Made by a program: the position numbers and the translations under genes. A DNA stretch of 42,679 bases, taken from contig JAHFBQ010000002.1 in NCBI GenBank assembly GCA_023249935.1, positions 1-42,679 of the forward strand, given 5' to 3'. Shown here piece after piece: positions 8,445 through 16,395 of the stretch (its first letter is position 1; each line of letters starts with the position of its first letter). The DNA comes from a bacterium (GTDB lineage Bacteria; Babelota; Babeliae; Babelales; RVW-14). Under the pieces are notes generated by a model that searched no databases, was not told the origin of the DNA, and saw only the letters and a program-made list of their open reading frames with translations.

Positions 8445-8737
8445 AACATCCTCTTTGTATGGACAAACAGGCTCAGTAGGAAGCCGGCTACTATGAAGAT
8501 AGAGCATGTCTGTAAGTCGATCCGTCCTGTGGAGTGCAGTGCAAAAATAATGCCAATAATGATCAGAAAACGCATAACGAGAAAGAATATATGTTGTCCT
8601 ATGGCAGATAGCTTACCTGGATTTTGGCCCATAGAAAAGCCTTTAATGAGGGACTTTGTTTGCTTTTTGAAAAGCAGGGCATACAAGAATCCAATGGCTA
8701 TTCCGCATATGGCTGAGATAATTAATTGGCTAGGCAT
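8441..8737 (-). CDS. Small membrane protein of the ATP synthase cluster (AtpI/AtpR-like)
   Basis: A 98-residue protein with three hydrophobic segments (roughly residues 5-23, 48-68 and 75-93), placed first in the atp cluster and sharing its stop with the atpB start. Position and topology match AtpI, which helps assemble the c ring, or AtpR of N-type ATPases, also about 100 residues with three helices and located just ahead of subunit a. Sequence alone does not decide between them. A helper for inserting or assembling the unusual fused c chain would be a reasonable role, but that is inference. Confidence 0.6.
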   Translation of the reverse strand: MPSQLIISAICGIAIGFLYALLFKKQTKSLIKGFSMGQNPGKLSAIGQHIFFLVMRFLIIIGIIFALHSTGRIDLQTCSIFIVAGFLLSLFVHTKRML

Positions 8738-8776
8738 AGACTCACTTTTCGCTATTTCGAAAATAAAGCATCATTC

Positions 8777-8805
8777 ATAGTAGTACTAAAGTTTTGGGCT
8801 AGCAA
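8777..8805 (-). promoter_or_regulatory. Putative sigma70 promoter of the atp cluster
   Basis: Read on the minus strand, TTGCTA and TACTAT are separated by 17 bases and lie about 40 bp upstream of the first atp gene. Both hexamers match the consensus in at least four positions. Confidence 0.5.
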
Positions 8806-8905
8806 GCAAATTTTCGATTAAAAGTCCTGTTTTGCGCTATGGATCAAGGAAGGATTTTGGTAGTTTTTGGTCAATGTAATTTCCCTTATCAATTTTAATT
8901 GCTTT

Positions 8906-8933
8906 TTGTCACTAAAATTAAATAAAATAGTAT
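8906..8933 (+). promoter_or_regulatory. Putative sigma70 promoter of the secreted-protein gene
   Basis: TTGTCA, a 16-base AT-rich spacer and TAGTAT lie about 57 bp upstream of the ATG at 8991. The surrounding 253-bp gap between divergent genes holds no other feature I can identify. Confidence 0.4.
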
Positions 8934-8990
8934 ATAGAGAGTTATGTCACTATGGGCAGATAATTTTTATTTGGGGAGAAGGGGGACAAG

Positions 8991-9569
8991 ATGAATGCAA
9001 AAAAGATGATACTGTTACTCGGACTTGCTGTTGGGGTAGGGCAAGATTGCTTAGCGAAGGCTAGTGCTGTACACAGGGCTCCAGAGCAGGCAAGGCCAGC
9101 CGTTCCGGCAGTTGGTGTGCAATACAAGCTTGGTCAGTTATGGTCATTAATTAATACCTCCAACCCAGCACAAACATCTAATTTTATCTTAGCATCGCTA
9201 AGTGGGCAGGTTATGCAGGATGTGGTACAAACTCAGGGGGCGTTTCCTGATGGTTCAGTCGCTGCTGATCGTGTGAATTTTGGTGGTGTTGTGATTAATA
9301 GAGCTTGGATTCAAGCAAATCAAGGTGTGCAGGTTCAGTTGCAAGCGGATCCAGCATTAGTCAATTATCTAGTGCAGCATAACAGAGTTTCGTCTGGAAA
9401 GAATGCTCGTGATTATGAACGGATATTGTTGTACTTTGTGCTAAAAATCGGCGCAGCTAGCTATCGTTTTTACCTGAATGATCCTTTTCCAGGGGGAATT
9501 CAAGGGAAGGTTAATCCAGCTCGTATGATTATTAAAAAATGGGATCTTGACGCTATGTATAGGCCATAG
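8991..9569 (+). CDS. Secreted protein of unknown function
   Basis: I do not recognise this 192-residue protein. It has a clear signal peptide (Lys-rich start, then a hydrophobic run to about residue 16 and an ALA-type region near 22-24), so export to the periplasm or outer surface is likely. The mature part is rich in Gln, Val and Asn, with no cysteine motif, no membrane segment and no catalytic pattern that I can see. A GGGGAGAAGGGGG tract supplies the ribosome site. It is followed at once by a strong terminator and then by another secreted protein gene with its own terminator, so each may be a separate, well-expressed transcription unit. Confidence 0.7.
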   Translation: MNAKKMILLLGLAVGVGQDCLAKASAVHRAPEQARPAVPAVGVQYKLGQLWSLINTSNPAQTSNFILASLSGQVMQDVVQTQGAFPDGSVAADRVNFGGVVINRAWIQANQGVQVQLQADPALVNYLVQHNRVSSGKNARDYERILLYFVLKIGAASYRFYLNDPFPGGIQGKVNPARMIIKKWDLDAMYRP

Positions 9570-9587
9570 TAAATCTCTAAAAAGCTT

Positions 9588-9622
9588 GCCGCAGCTCTCT
9601 AAAAGAGAGCTGCGGCTTTTTT
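9588..9622 (+). terminator. Strong rho-independent terminator
   Basis: A perfect 13-bp GC-rich stem (GCCGCAGCTCTCT with its complement), an AAA loop and a T run follow the stop codon at 9569 by 18 bp. Confidence 0.93.
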
Positions 9623-9697
9623 GTTGCATACATGACTCTGGTCGCGTTAGCATCTCCTAATGAAGTACAATTCCCCTTTTCTAGAAAGGAATACTAT

Positions 9698-10810
9698 ATG
9701 AATGGGATGATGCGATATTGGCGCACGTTAGCGCTATTTTCTTGTGTGTTGTTATGTCGGGATTTGACGGCAAATATATTTTATTCTACTGCCAATGCAG
9801 ACCGAAATAATACTCAGAATCTAACAAATAGTAATGTCAATGCTTATCAAAGCACCACATACACTTTTACTCGGCCATCTCACGAACTACGTGGTCTATT
9901 TATGCTTAAAGATGGATTTACTATTAACTCTGGTGTTACCGCATGTTGGAATGCTGAAGGGGTTGTCGATGGACCTATGATATTTGCTGCTACAAGCTCT
10001 ATTCTTACGCTTTCTACTAGTATGCGCCTTGGGCCTAAAGGACAATTTGCAACAACAGATCATAAGGTCACGGCAAGCGCCAACGCATTTTTTCTTGGTG
10101 GAAATGATGCGCGGCTTACTACAACAATGCGCAATTACAGTTCTTTGAGAATAAATGGCTCTGGGTATGTGTTTACTATACAACCAACCTCTGGTGGCGT
10201 AAATCCCGGGGGTGAATTTTTCTTTACTACCCCTACAGACAATACTTGTCGCCTTAATGAAATGGTGCTTGCCTGTGGGAAGGGGTCGGCAAGGGGTGCT
10301 ATTTTTAATAGCCCTACCCATATATCCAATTCAATAATCTTAAGTGCCCCACCTGATGGCCAATATACAAAATTCGGAGCTGGATCAAGCTACTCACTGA
10401 CAATTACGGGGGATGTACGCATTGAAGGTTTTGGTACCCGCTTTGACAATGGCTCTAGACCAATCACAATTGGCAGAAACTCAATGTTGTCAGTTGGTCC
10501 TGGTATTGCTCTGACAGGGGTATCAAGTTTGACAATGACCGACACAACATCTGTATTACACCTAGATGGCTGTGATTTTTATGTAGGGTCTTCTGGTGTG
10601 CAGATGAATAGAGGGACCTTGATTTTTGATGGCAAGGTTAGGATTTTAAATATCAACTATGGTGGCGATCCTCTCAGTCCAAATACGGTTATGGCAAACG
10701 GATTTGTACTTGGTAGTGGGGCTGGGTTTGCCGGTCAAGATGTTAATGTGATGGTTCGAGGCGGAGCATCTGTGATAGTTGCCGGAGCTATGCATTATAA
10801 TCACGCATAA
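9698..10810 (+). CDS. Putative exported beta-helix-like surface protein
   Basis: A 370-residue protein without a family I can name. It begins with a signal peptide (MNGMMRYWRT followed by a hydrophobic stretch to about residue 25). The rest is rich in Gly, Ser, Thr and Asn with short repeated strand-like phrases such as SLTITGDVRIEG, SLTMTDTTSVLHL and GTLIFDGKVRIL. This is the texture of right-handed beta-helix passengers and adhesins. No C-terminal barrel or anchor is present, so it may be secreted or held by partners. The ATG at 9698 has an AGAAAGGA ribosome site; the ORF extends upstream to 9632 without one. It sits between two strong terminators and next to another exported protein. Confidence 0.65.
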   Translation: MNGMMRYWRTLALFSCVLLCRDLTANIFYSTANADRNNTQNLTNSNVNAYQSTTYTFTRPSHELRGLFMLKDGFTINSGVTACWNAEGVVDGPMIFAATSSILTLSTSMRLGPKGQFATTDHKVTASANAFFLGGNDARLTTTMRNYSSLRINGSGYVFTIQPTSGGVNPGGEFFFTTPTDNTCRLNEMVLACGKGSARGAIFNSPTHISNSIILSAPPDGQYTKFGAGSSYSLTITGDVRIEGFGTRFDNGSRPITIGRNSMLSVGPGIALTGVSSLTMTDTTSVLHLDGCDFYVGSSGVQMNRGTLIFDGKVRILNINYGGDPLSPNTVMANGFVLGSGAGFAGQDVNVMVRGGASVIVAGAMHYNHA

Positions 10811-10830
10811 CGTTTGATTGGATTTTTATT

Positions 10831-10873
10831 CGCAACGTCGTCTCGGCTCTGAGCCGGGACGACGTTGCGTTTT
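10831..10873. terminator. Terminator between convergent genes
   Basis: A 19-bp stem with one G-U pair (starting CGCAACGTCGTC) and a very short loop, followed by TTTT on the plus strand. It lies between the surface-protein gene and the end of ppsA, so it could act in both directions. Confidence 0.8.
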
Positions 10874-10900
10874 GATATTACTATTGATTCCGCTCTTCCC

Positions 10901-13285
10901 CTACGCTCCCAGCTGAATATACATTTTTACAACTGAGTCCGCGTTAAGCGAGAGTGAGTTGATGCCGGCCTTTACCAAAAAAGCTGCTACCTCTGGGTAG
11001 TCAGATGGCGCCTGACCGCAGATACCAATCTTTTTTCCTGCTTTGCGGGCACCGTTAATGGCCATAGTAAGCATTATTTTTACTGCTTCGTCGCGTTCAT
11101 CAAAGATTGGTGCAACGAGTGCAGAGTCGCGGTCAACGGCAAGTGTCATCTGTGTTAGATCGTTTGAACCGATAGAGAACCCGTCGAAAAGCTTCGCGAA
11201 TTGCTCGATCAAGATAACGTTTGAAGGAATTTCACACATCATGTACAGCTCAAGACCATGCTGTCCGCGGTGTAGGCCATATTGTTTCATGGTATCGATT
11301 ACAAGCTTGGCTTCATTGACCGTTCGTACAAATGGTATCATAAGAATAACATTGGTCAGCCCCATTTCTTCACGTATTTTTTTCATGGCAGCGCATTCTA
11401 GCGCAAAGCCTTCTGTATATTGTGGATGGTAGTAACGTGAAGCACCACGAAAGCCGATCATTGGATTTTCTTCTTGCGGTTCAAAAAAATTACCACCAAG
11501 TAATTCGCGATATTCATTGCTCTTAAAATCTGACATGCGGATGATGACCGGTTTGGGGTAAAACGCTGCGGCGATCGTGCCGGCCTCCTGTGCGAGCTTA
11601 TCGATAAAAAATTGTTTCTTATCTTGGTAATCATACGTGAGTTTATCGAGTTGTTTTAATACTGCTTGATCAGTTATTTTCTCCGGATGTATCAATGCCA
11701 TGGGATGAACCTTAATGCCGTTATTTATGATAAATTCAAGACGGGCTAACCCAACCCCTGCATTAGGCAGTTTTGCTAAATTGAATGCTTCATCTGGATT
11801 GCCAACATTAAGAAGAAGATCTATTTTTGGCGTTCCTAACTTGGCAATTTCAGTTTTTTCTATAGAAAAAGGAACATTGCCTTCATACGCGTAACCAACT
11901 TCACCTGAGCTGCAATCAAGTGTAATAATTGCACCATCCTTAATTGATGTTGTGCCGCTGTGTGTACCAACAATGGCGGGGATACCCAACTCTCGACTAA
12001 TGATGGCGGCATGACAGGTGCGGCCGCCGCGGTTAGTAATGATTCCGCCGGCAATTTTCATGATTGGCTCCCAATCAGGGTCGGTCATGTCGGTGACAAT
12101 GATATCGCCAGGCTGGACACTACTCATGAGATGGGCTGATTCAATAACAATTGCTTTACCCGTACTGATGTGATGCCCAATGCTTTTCCCTTGACAGAGC
12201 ACCTTGGTAGTAGCTGTTTTTTTTATACTAAATTCTTCGATATAGGGTAGACCTTGTTTATTGGCATGTACCGTTTCAGGCCGTGCCTGTACGATGTACA
12301 ACTTGCCATCGATGCCATCTTTGGCCCACTCAATATCCATCGGCGTCCAGGAGCCGCGCTTAGCTGAGTAGTGATTTTCAATGATCTGAGCTTGCTTTGC
12401 AAGTTCAAGAATTTCATCATCACTGAGTACCCAGCGTTTTCGATCGTGTGTTTCGACGGGGACTATCTTTGTAGGAGTGTTGCTTTCGTTGCTGTAGATA
12501 AGTTTAATTTCCTTGCTGCCCATACGCTTTTTTAGGATGGGGCGAAATTCTTTTGCTAGCGTCGGTTTATGGACATAGTATTCATCTGGGTTAACACTGC
12601 CCTGTACAACCATTTCACCTAGGCCGTAAGAACCGGTAATGAAGATGACGTCACGAAAGCCGCTCTCAGTATCAAGGGTGAAGATCACACCGGCGCTGGC
12701 AATATCTGAACGAATCATTTTCTGTACGCCGATTGAGAGCGCAACATCCATATGTTTAAAACCGTTATCAATGCGATAAGAAATAGCTCGATTAGTAAAC
12801 AGTGATGCAAAGCTATGTGTAGTCATGCGTAATAATTCAGCAATTCCCTTGATGTTGAGATAAGTTTCTTGTTGTCCAGCAAAAGAAGCTTCAGGTAAAT
12901 CTTCGGCAGTGGCTGATGAACGCACAGCTATGCTACAATCGTTACCATAGCGAAGTTCAATTTTTTTGTAGGCAGCTTTGATTTCATCAATAAGTTGAGG
13001 TGGGAGTGGTGCATTGGTGATGAGTGTGCGAATCTCATGACCAATGGCTGCAAGCTTATCGAGATGTTTTTTATCAATTTGTGCCAGCAGGGTAGTAATT
13101 GGTGCTGAGAGTTTGTTTGTTTCTAAGTGGCATCTATAACCATCAGCTGTTATCGCAAATCCTGAGGGAACGCCGACGCCTTGAGCACTTAGATTATTTA
13201 TCATTTCTCCAAGCGAGGCATTCTTGCCGCCAACAACGGCCACATCGTTATTATTAATCTCTTCAAAAAATTTGATGTACTGCAT
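10901..13285 (-). CDS. ppsA: Phosphoenolpyruvate synthase
   Basis: Makes phosphoenolpyruvate from pyruvate and ATP, releasing AMP and phosphate: the entry step of gluconeogenesis. Length (794 residues) equals the E. coli enzyme. The N-terminal ATP-binding domain shows GGKNASLGEM (19-28) and VRSSATAEDLPEASFAG (121-137). The central swivel domain carries the phosphorylated His at H425 in GGRTCHAAI. The C-terminal barrel has FSIGSNDLTQ and ends with the catalytic Cys motif GICGQAPSD. All key residues appear intact. It is a single-gene unit, divergent from the block at 13.3 kb. With gpmI in the same window it supports carbon flow through the lower glycolytic intermediates. Confidence 0.96.
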   Translation of the reverse strand: MQYIKFFEEINNNDVAVVGGKNASLGEMINNLSAQGVGVPSGFAITADGYRCHLETNKLSAPITTLLAQIDKKHLDKLAAIGHEIRTLITNAPLPPQLIDEIKAAYKKIELRYGNDCSIAVRSSATAEDLPEASFAGQQETYLNIKGIAELLRMTTHSFASLFTNRAISYRIDNGFKHMDVALSIGVQKMIRSDIASAGVIFTLDTESGFRDVIFITGSYGLGEMVVQGSVNPDEYYVHKPTLAKEFRPILKKRMGSKEIKLIYSNESNTPTKIVPVETHDRKRWVLSDDEILELAKQAQIIENHYSAKRGSWTPMDIEWAKDGIDGKLYIVQARPETVHANKQGLPYIEEFSIKKTATTKVLCQGKSIGHHISTGKAIVIESAHLMSSVQPGDIIVTDMTDPDWEPIMKIAGGIITNRGGRTCHAAIISRELGIPAIVGTHSGTTSIKDGAIITLDCSSGEVGYAYEGNVPFSIEKTEIAKLGTPKIDLLLNVGNPDEAFNLAKLPNAGVGLARLEFIINNGIKVHPMALIHPEKITDQAVLKQLDKLTYDYQDKKQFFIDKLAQEAGTIAAAFYPKPVIIRMSDFKSNEYRELLGGNFFEPQEENPMIGFRGASRYYHPQYTEGFALECAAMKKIREEMGLTNVILMIPFVRTVNEAKLVIDTMKQYGLHRGQHGLELYMMCEIPSNVILIEQFAKLFDGFSIGSNDLTQMTLAVDRDSALVAPIFDERDEAVKIMLTMAINGARKAGKKIGICGQAPSDYPEVAAFLVKAGINSLSLNADSVVKMYIQLGA

Positions 13286-13313
13286 CTGCGTCCTTCGGTA
13301 TTTTTGATGCTAC

Positions 13314-13323
13314 GTGCTATAAT
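13314..13323 (+). promoter_or_regulatory. Extended -10 promoter ahead of the direct-repeat block
   Basis: TG-C-TATAAT is a perfect -10 hexamer with the TGn extension; no good -35 is visible. Transcription would begin around 13330, just before the first 43-bp repeat. If the block between the repeats was acquired, this would be the original promoter of the glycosyltransferase gene at 15298. Confidence 0.6.
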
Positions 13324-13333
13324 TGCATTCAGG

Positions 13334-13376
13334 GTAATGCAAGCTCTGAGGTTTGAGAACAAAAAAGGGAAGAGAG
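13334..13376 (+). repeat. 43-bp direct repeat, left copy
   Basis: Identical over 43 bases to 15254-15296; it starts GTAATGCAAGCTCTGAGG and ends GGGAAGAGAG. Bases on either side differ. The end of the repeat is a purine-rich ribosome-binding sequence; here it is followed by GTG and a stop five codons later, so it no longer serves a gene. Confidence 0.97.
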
Positions 13377-13455
13377 TGTGGAAATCAGCATCTGATGCAG
13401 AAGGTGGTTGTGTTTATCTAGAATAGAGTATTTCTTTTTTGTAGAAAGAGACTAA

Positions 13456-13776
13456 ATGATTTCACAAGAAACAATTCAAGAGGCAATACAGCGCTTGGTT
13501 AAAGCATACAATCCGCTTATCATTTATTTCTATGGTCCATATGGATGGGGAACTCCAGATGATGATGATGATCTAAATATCTTGCTCATAATCGAGTCAT
13601 CAAATGAAAAAGCTCATAAAAGGGGATATAAGGCATTTGATGCATTATTCGGACTAGAAATTCCCTCGAGGGTAATTGTTTTTACAAAAGAAGAGTTTGA
13701 TATGTCCTCTCAAGACATAACATCACCAACTCATGAGATAAAAAACAAAGGGAAGATTGTCTATGCCAGGCCTTAG
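13456..13776 (+). CDS. MNT-type nucleotidyltransferase domain protein
   Basis: A 106-residue minimal nucleotidyltransferase of the kind paired with HEPN proteins. The fold's core is visible as IIYFYGPYGWGTPDDDDDL: the usual G-S-x-x-x-G motif reads G27-P28, so the Ser that contacts the nucleotide is missing, while the metal-binding Asp pair fits D37 and D39 and a third acidic strand may follow later. In known MNT-HEPN pairs such as SO_3165/SO_3166, the MNT protein AMPylates and silences a HEPN RNase. The Ser loss makes activity uncertain. The start has a purine-rich AGAAAGAGA site. Its stop overlaps the next gene by 14 bp, so the two are translationally linked. Confidence 0.75.
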   Translation: MISQETIQEAIQRLVKAYNPLIIYFYGPYGWGTPDDDDDLNILLIIESSNEKAHKRGYKAFDALFGLEIPSRVIVFTKEEFDMSSQDITSPTHEIKNKGKIVYARP

Positions 13777-14140
13777 AGATTGGTTGAGAAAAGCATCAAG
13801 CGATTTAAAGGCATCAAAAAAATTATCTGATGATAATGAAACGCTTGATTGTTCAGTATTTCATACACAACAATGTGCGGAAAAAGCCTTCAAAGCATTT
13901 ATTGTGTTTACACAACAAGCAATTCCAAAAACACATGACCTTAAGTTTTTATTAGAACATTGCGCAAAAATTGATTCAGATTTTTTATTTCTGTTGGATG
14001 AAAGCATAGTTTTAGACGCTTATGGGTATGATTCAAGGTATCCCAGTGACAATTTTTATGTTGATAAACAAAGCACAATCGATGCTATTGAAATGGCAGA
14101 AAAAATCTTAATTACCATAAAAACTAAAATTAGTTTATAG
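13763..14140 (+). CDS. HEPN domain protein
   Basis: A 125-residue all-helical HEPN protein. Family features visible are the HTQQCAEKAFKAF helix (34-46), THDLKFLL (57-64) and the YGYDSRYPSD segment (87-96). It does not show the R-x4-6-H motif of RNase HEPN toxins: R92 is followed by no His at the right distance. It therefore resembles the common non-toxic PF05168 type more than a cleaving toxin. ATG at 13763 is preferred to the TTG two codons earlier because AAGGGAAGA is well spaced. It overlaps the MNT gene and together they form a classical two-gene module. Confidence 0.8.
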   Translation: MPGLRDWLRKASSDLKASKKLSDDNETLDCSVFHTQQCAEKAFKAFIVFTQQAIPKTHDLKFLLEHCAKIDSDFLFLLDESIVLDAYGYDSRYPSDNFYVDKQSTIDAIEMAEKILITIKTKISL

Positions 14141-14170
14141 GTGTTCTCAGTATTTGTAGCGAAGGGGTTT

Positions 14171-15226
14171 ATGACAAATTTCAATATTCCTTCAAGATTA
14201 TCTGTTGGCGACAAAGTTGCCATAGTCTCACCATCTTCCGGTTGTGCTGGCCTATTTCCATGGGTATATGAGCTTGGTTTGCAGCGATTGCGCGATGAAT
14301 TTGGTCTTATTCCTGTGGAATTTCCAACCACCTTGCAAACACCAGATTATCTTGCACAATATCCTCAAGCTCGGGCGCAAGATATTAATGATGCATTCGC
14401 AAATCCAGAAATTAAGGCAATTATTTCTACTGCCGGTGGCTATGATGAAGTAAGAATTTTACCGTATCTTAATGCGCAGGAAATCTCCAATAATCCTAAG
14501 ATTTTTTTGGGTTATAGCGATAACGCCAACATACACACTTATCTTTATAAATTGGGCATGGTGTCCTACTACGGTTGCAGTGTGATGTCGCAACTGGCGA
14601 TGCAGGGCTGTATGCATGAGTACACAAAAAAGTATGTTAAGAAGGTTTTATTTGAACTAAGTATTGGGCAAATAGATAACTCTCCTGAATGGACTGATTT
14701 TGATCTTGATTGGGCTGATAAAACAAACTTAACAAAAACTCGTCCCATGGAAAAAAGTCCAGGCTGGGTATGGCAGAACACTCAAGGTAAAAAAATTACT
14801 GGAAGATTATTTGGAGGATGTTTAGAAATCCTCGAAATGCACTTGGCTATCAACTCATATTTGCCCAATGATAATCAGTTTGACGACATGGTTTTATATT
14901 TAGAAACGTCAGAAGAGATGCCGACCGCGGGCTTTGTTTATAGGTTTTTTCTGGCACTTGCGCAGCGAGGTCTATTGCAAAGAATAAGGGCTTTGTTAAT
15001 AAGCATCCCCAAAGCTCAATTTATGGGGAAAATGCCTACTGAGGGAAGAAATGAGTTTATAACTAACCAACGTCATGCTGTAAATAAATCGTTGCAAGAT
15101 TGCCAGGTAGCTGAATTACCCGTCGTGTTCAATCTTCATTTTGGACATGTTGATCCACAATTAATTATTCCCAATGGTGGTATGGTGACTATTGATGGAA
15201 TTCAAGAGAAAATTTTCTTCGAATAG
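14171..15226 (+). CDS. MccF-like S66 family serine peptidase
   Basis: Serine carboxypeptidase of family S66, which includes LD-carboxypeptidases of murein recycling and MccF, the microcin C immunity peptidase. The 351 residues show the family opening RLSVGDKVAIVSPSS, the nucleophile S116 in GYSD, E245 in LYLETSEE and H326 in FGHVDPQ followed by PNGG. Spacing of these three resembles MccF (S118, E243, H310) more than short LdcA enzymes. I chose the ATG at 14171 because family homology starts just after it; an upstream GTG at 14141 is possible. It follows the HEPN gene by 30 bp and is the last gene inside the direct-repeat block. Natural substrate unknown; peptidyl-nucleotide toxins or murein peptides are both possible. 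Confidence 0.87.
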   Translation: MTNFNIPSRLSVGDKVAIVSPSSGCAGLFPWVYELGLQRLRDEFGLIPVEFPTTLQTPDYLAQYPQARAQDINDAFANPEIKAIISTAGGYDEVRILPYLNAQEISNNPKIFLGYSDNANIHTYLYKLGMVSYYGCSVMSQLAMQGCMHEYTKKYVKKVLFELSIGQIDNSPEWTDFDLDWADKTNLTKTRPMEKSPGWVWQNTQGKKITGRLFGGCLEILEMHLAINSYLPNDNQFDDMVLYLETSEEMPTAGFVYRFFLALAQRGLLQRIRALLISIPKAQFMGKMPTEGRNEFITNQRHAVNKSLQDCQVAELPVVFNLHFGHVDPQLIIPNGGMVTIDGIQEKIFFE

Positions 15227-15253
15227 ATATTTTAAGATTTCTCTAAGAGCATA

Positions 15254-15296
15254 GTAATGCAAGCTCTGAGGTTTGAGAACAAAAAAGGGAAGAGAG
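15254..15296 (+). repeat. 43-bp direct repeat, right copy
   Basis: Perfect copy of 13334-13376. Here its last bases (GGGAAGAGAG) act as the ribosome-binding site of the glycosyltransferase gene starting at 15298. Confidence 0.97.
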
Positions 15297-15297
15297 A

Positions 15298-16395
15298 ATG
15301 AAAACCGGATTTCGTCATGTGGTCATGGTTGTGTATGACGGTATAGAAAATTCGGTCTTTGAGAGCCAGGTTGTAGCGCCGTTTCTACAAGAGCTTGTTG
15401 TAGATCAAACCCTTGAAGTAACTATTGTATCATTCGAACGACTACTTCCCCAAAAAACATTGCTTTGTAAAAAATTTCCAGCACATGATCGGTTGCATTT
15501 GGTAGTGGCCAAGAAGTTACCATTTTTTGGCGTTATTAGTCTGCAGTTTGCGCTTTGGCAGCTGATTAAAATTCTTAAATTAATTGGTGGATCTGAGTTA
15601 CAGGCACGCGGGCCACTTGCTGGTTGGCTTGTATTGAATGTAGTGCAAAAGCTCGCGTCGGTTGAAATAATTTTGCGTGGCCTTGTGCCGCCAGTTCTTA
15701 TTCAAGCACGCGGCTTGGCTGCACAAGAGCATGGCTATGCAGCGAAGCATTGTAAACGGGGAGTGTTGTGCAAAGTAAAAGACTGGGTTGTGCAAAATTT
15801 GCTTCATCGTCTTGAGGCTGAAGTATATGGCTATCATGGTATCATTGCTGATACAAGGCGCTTTACGATTGAAGTAGTAAGCCATGCTTTGAAAGATTAT
15901 TTGATTGCAGAATTTAGAGCTGACCAAAAAAATATTGTTTTGGCTACGCGAGATATCACGCCGCGCTTAGATGCTGAACATGTGGCAACATGGCGAGCCA
16001 AGAAGCGTAGCGAGCTTGGATTAATGCAAGATGCTCATGTGTATGTTTATAGCGGATCATTTAAGCCTTGGCAGTGTGCCAGCGAAACGATTGCCGCGGC
16101 AGCAAAACTTTTAGAACAAAATCCACGAGCGTTTTTTTTGGTGTTGTCTGGAGATGTTGAGCAGTTTCATGCTGCGATCAAAGCAGCAAAAATAGATGCA
16201 ACGCGTTGTCTAGTGACCTGTGTGCCAAGTTCACGATTAACTGAATATTTGTCTGTGGCTGATACCGGTTTTTTATTGCGTGAACCGCATGTTATCAATT
16301 GGGTTTCGCGTCCAACCAAGATGCTGGAGTATCAGGCTGTTGGGCTTGAAATTCTGCATAACAACACCATCGGATGTTTAGCAAAACAGGCTTAA
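15298..16395 (+). CDS. Glycosyltransferase, GT4-like
   Basis: A 365-residue protein that reads as a GT-B type glycosyltransferase. The C-terminal domain has the typical inter-domain phrase YVYSGSFKPWQ (about residues 248-258), then a strand-helix series, and a terminal RPTKMLEYQAVGLEIL segment that corresponds to the nucleotide-sugar binding region of GT4 enzymes. The classical E-x7-E is weak: the first Glu is replaced within LREPHVINWVSRPTK. The N-terminal domain is divergent. Its ribosome site is provided by the right copy of the 43-bp repeat. The end overlaps rsmA on the opposite strand by 4 bp. A role in surface glycans is likely but donor and acceptor are unknown. Confidence 0.65.
   Translation: MKTGFRHVVMVVYDGIENSVFESQVVAPFLQELVVDQTLEVTIVSFERLLPQKTLLCKKFPAHDRLHLVVAKKLPFFGVISLQFALWQLIKILKLIGGSELQARGPLAGWLVLNVVQKLASVEIILRGLVPPVLIQARGLAAQEHGYAAKHCKRGVLCKVKDWVVQNLLHRLEAEVYGYHGIIADTRRFTIEVVSHALKDYLIAEFRADQKNIVLATRDITPRLDAEHVATWRAKKRSELGLMQDAHVYVYSGSFKPWQCASETIAAAAKLLEQNPRAFFLVLSGDVEQFHAAIKAAKIDATRCLVTCVPSSRLTEYLSVADTGFLLREPHVINWVSRPTKMLEYQAVGLEILHNNTIGCLAKQA

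Larger units (their letters stand above)
13334..15253 (+). mobile_element. Putative 1.9-kb inserted or duplicated block bounded by direct repeats
   Basis: The repeats are 1,920 bp apart. Between them lie three co-directional genes: an MNT nucleotidyltransferase, a HEPN protein and an MccF-like peptidase, a set typical of accessory defence or immunity modules. No integrase or transposase is present, so movement would need enzymes from elsewhere, or the repeats arose by recombination. The arrangement leaves the right-hand repeat as the leader of the glycosyltransferase gene. The exact ends cannot be set because the repeat belongs to both sides. Seen: the repeats and gene content. Inferred: that the block was acquired. 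Confidence 0.5.

Noticed and set aside
13378..13395. GTG after the left 43-bp repeat as a gene start
   Set aside because: It reaches TGA after five codons; I treat it as a remnant at the repeat junction.
13286..13455. CRISPR array around the 43-bp repeats
   Set aside because: Only two copies, 1.9 kb apart, with protein-coding genes between them and no spacer structure.
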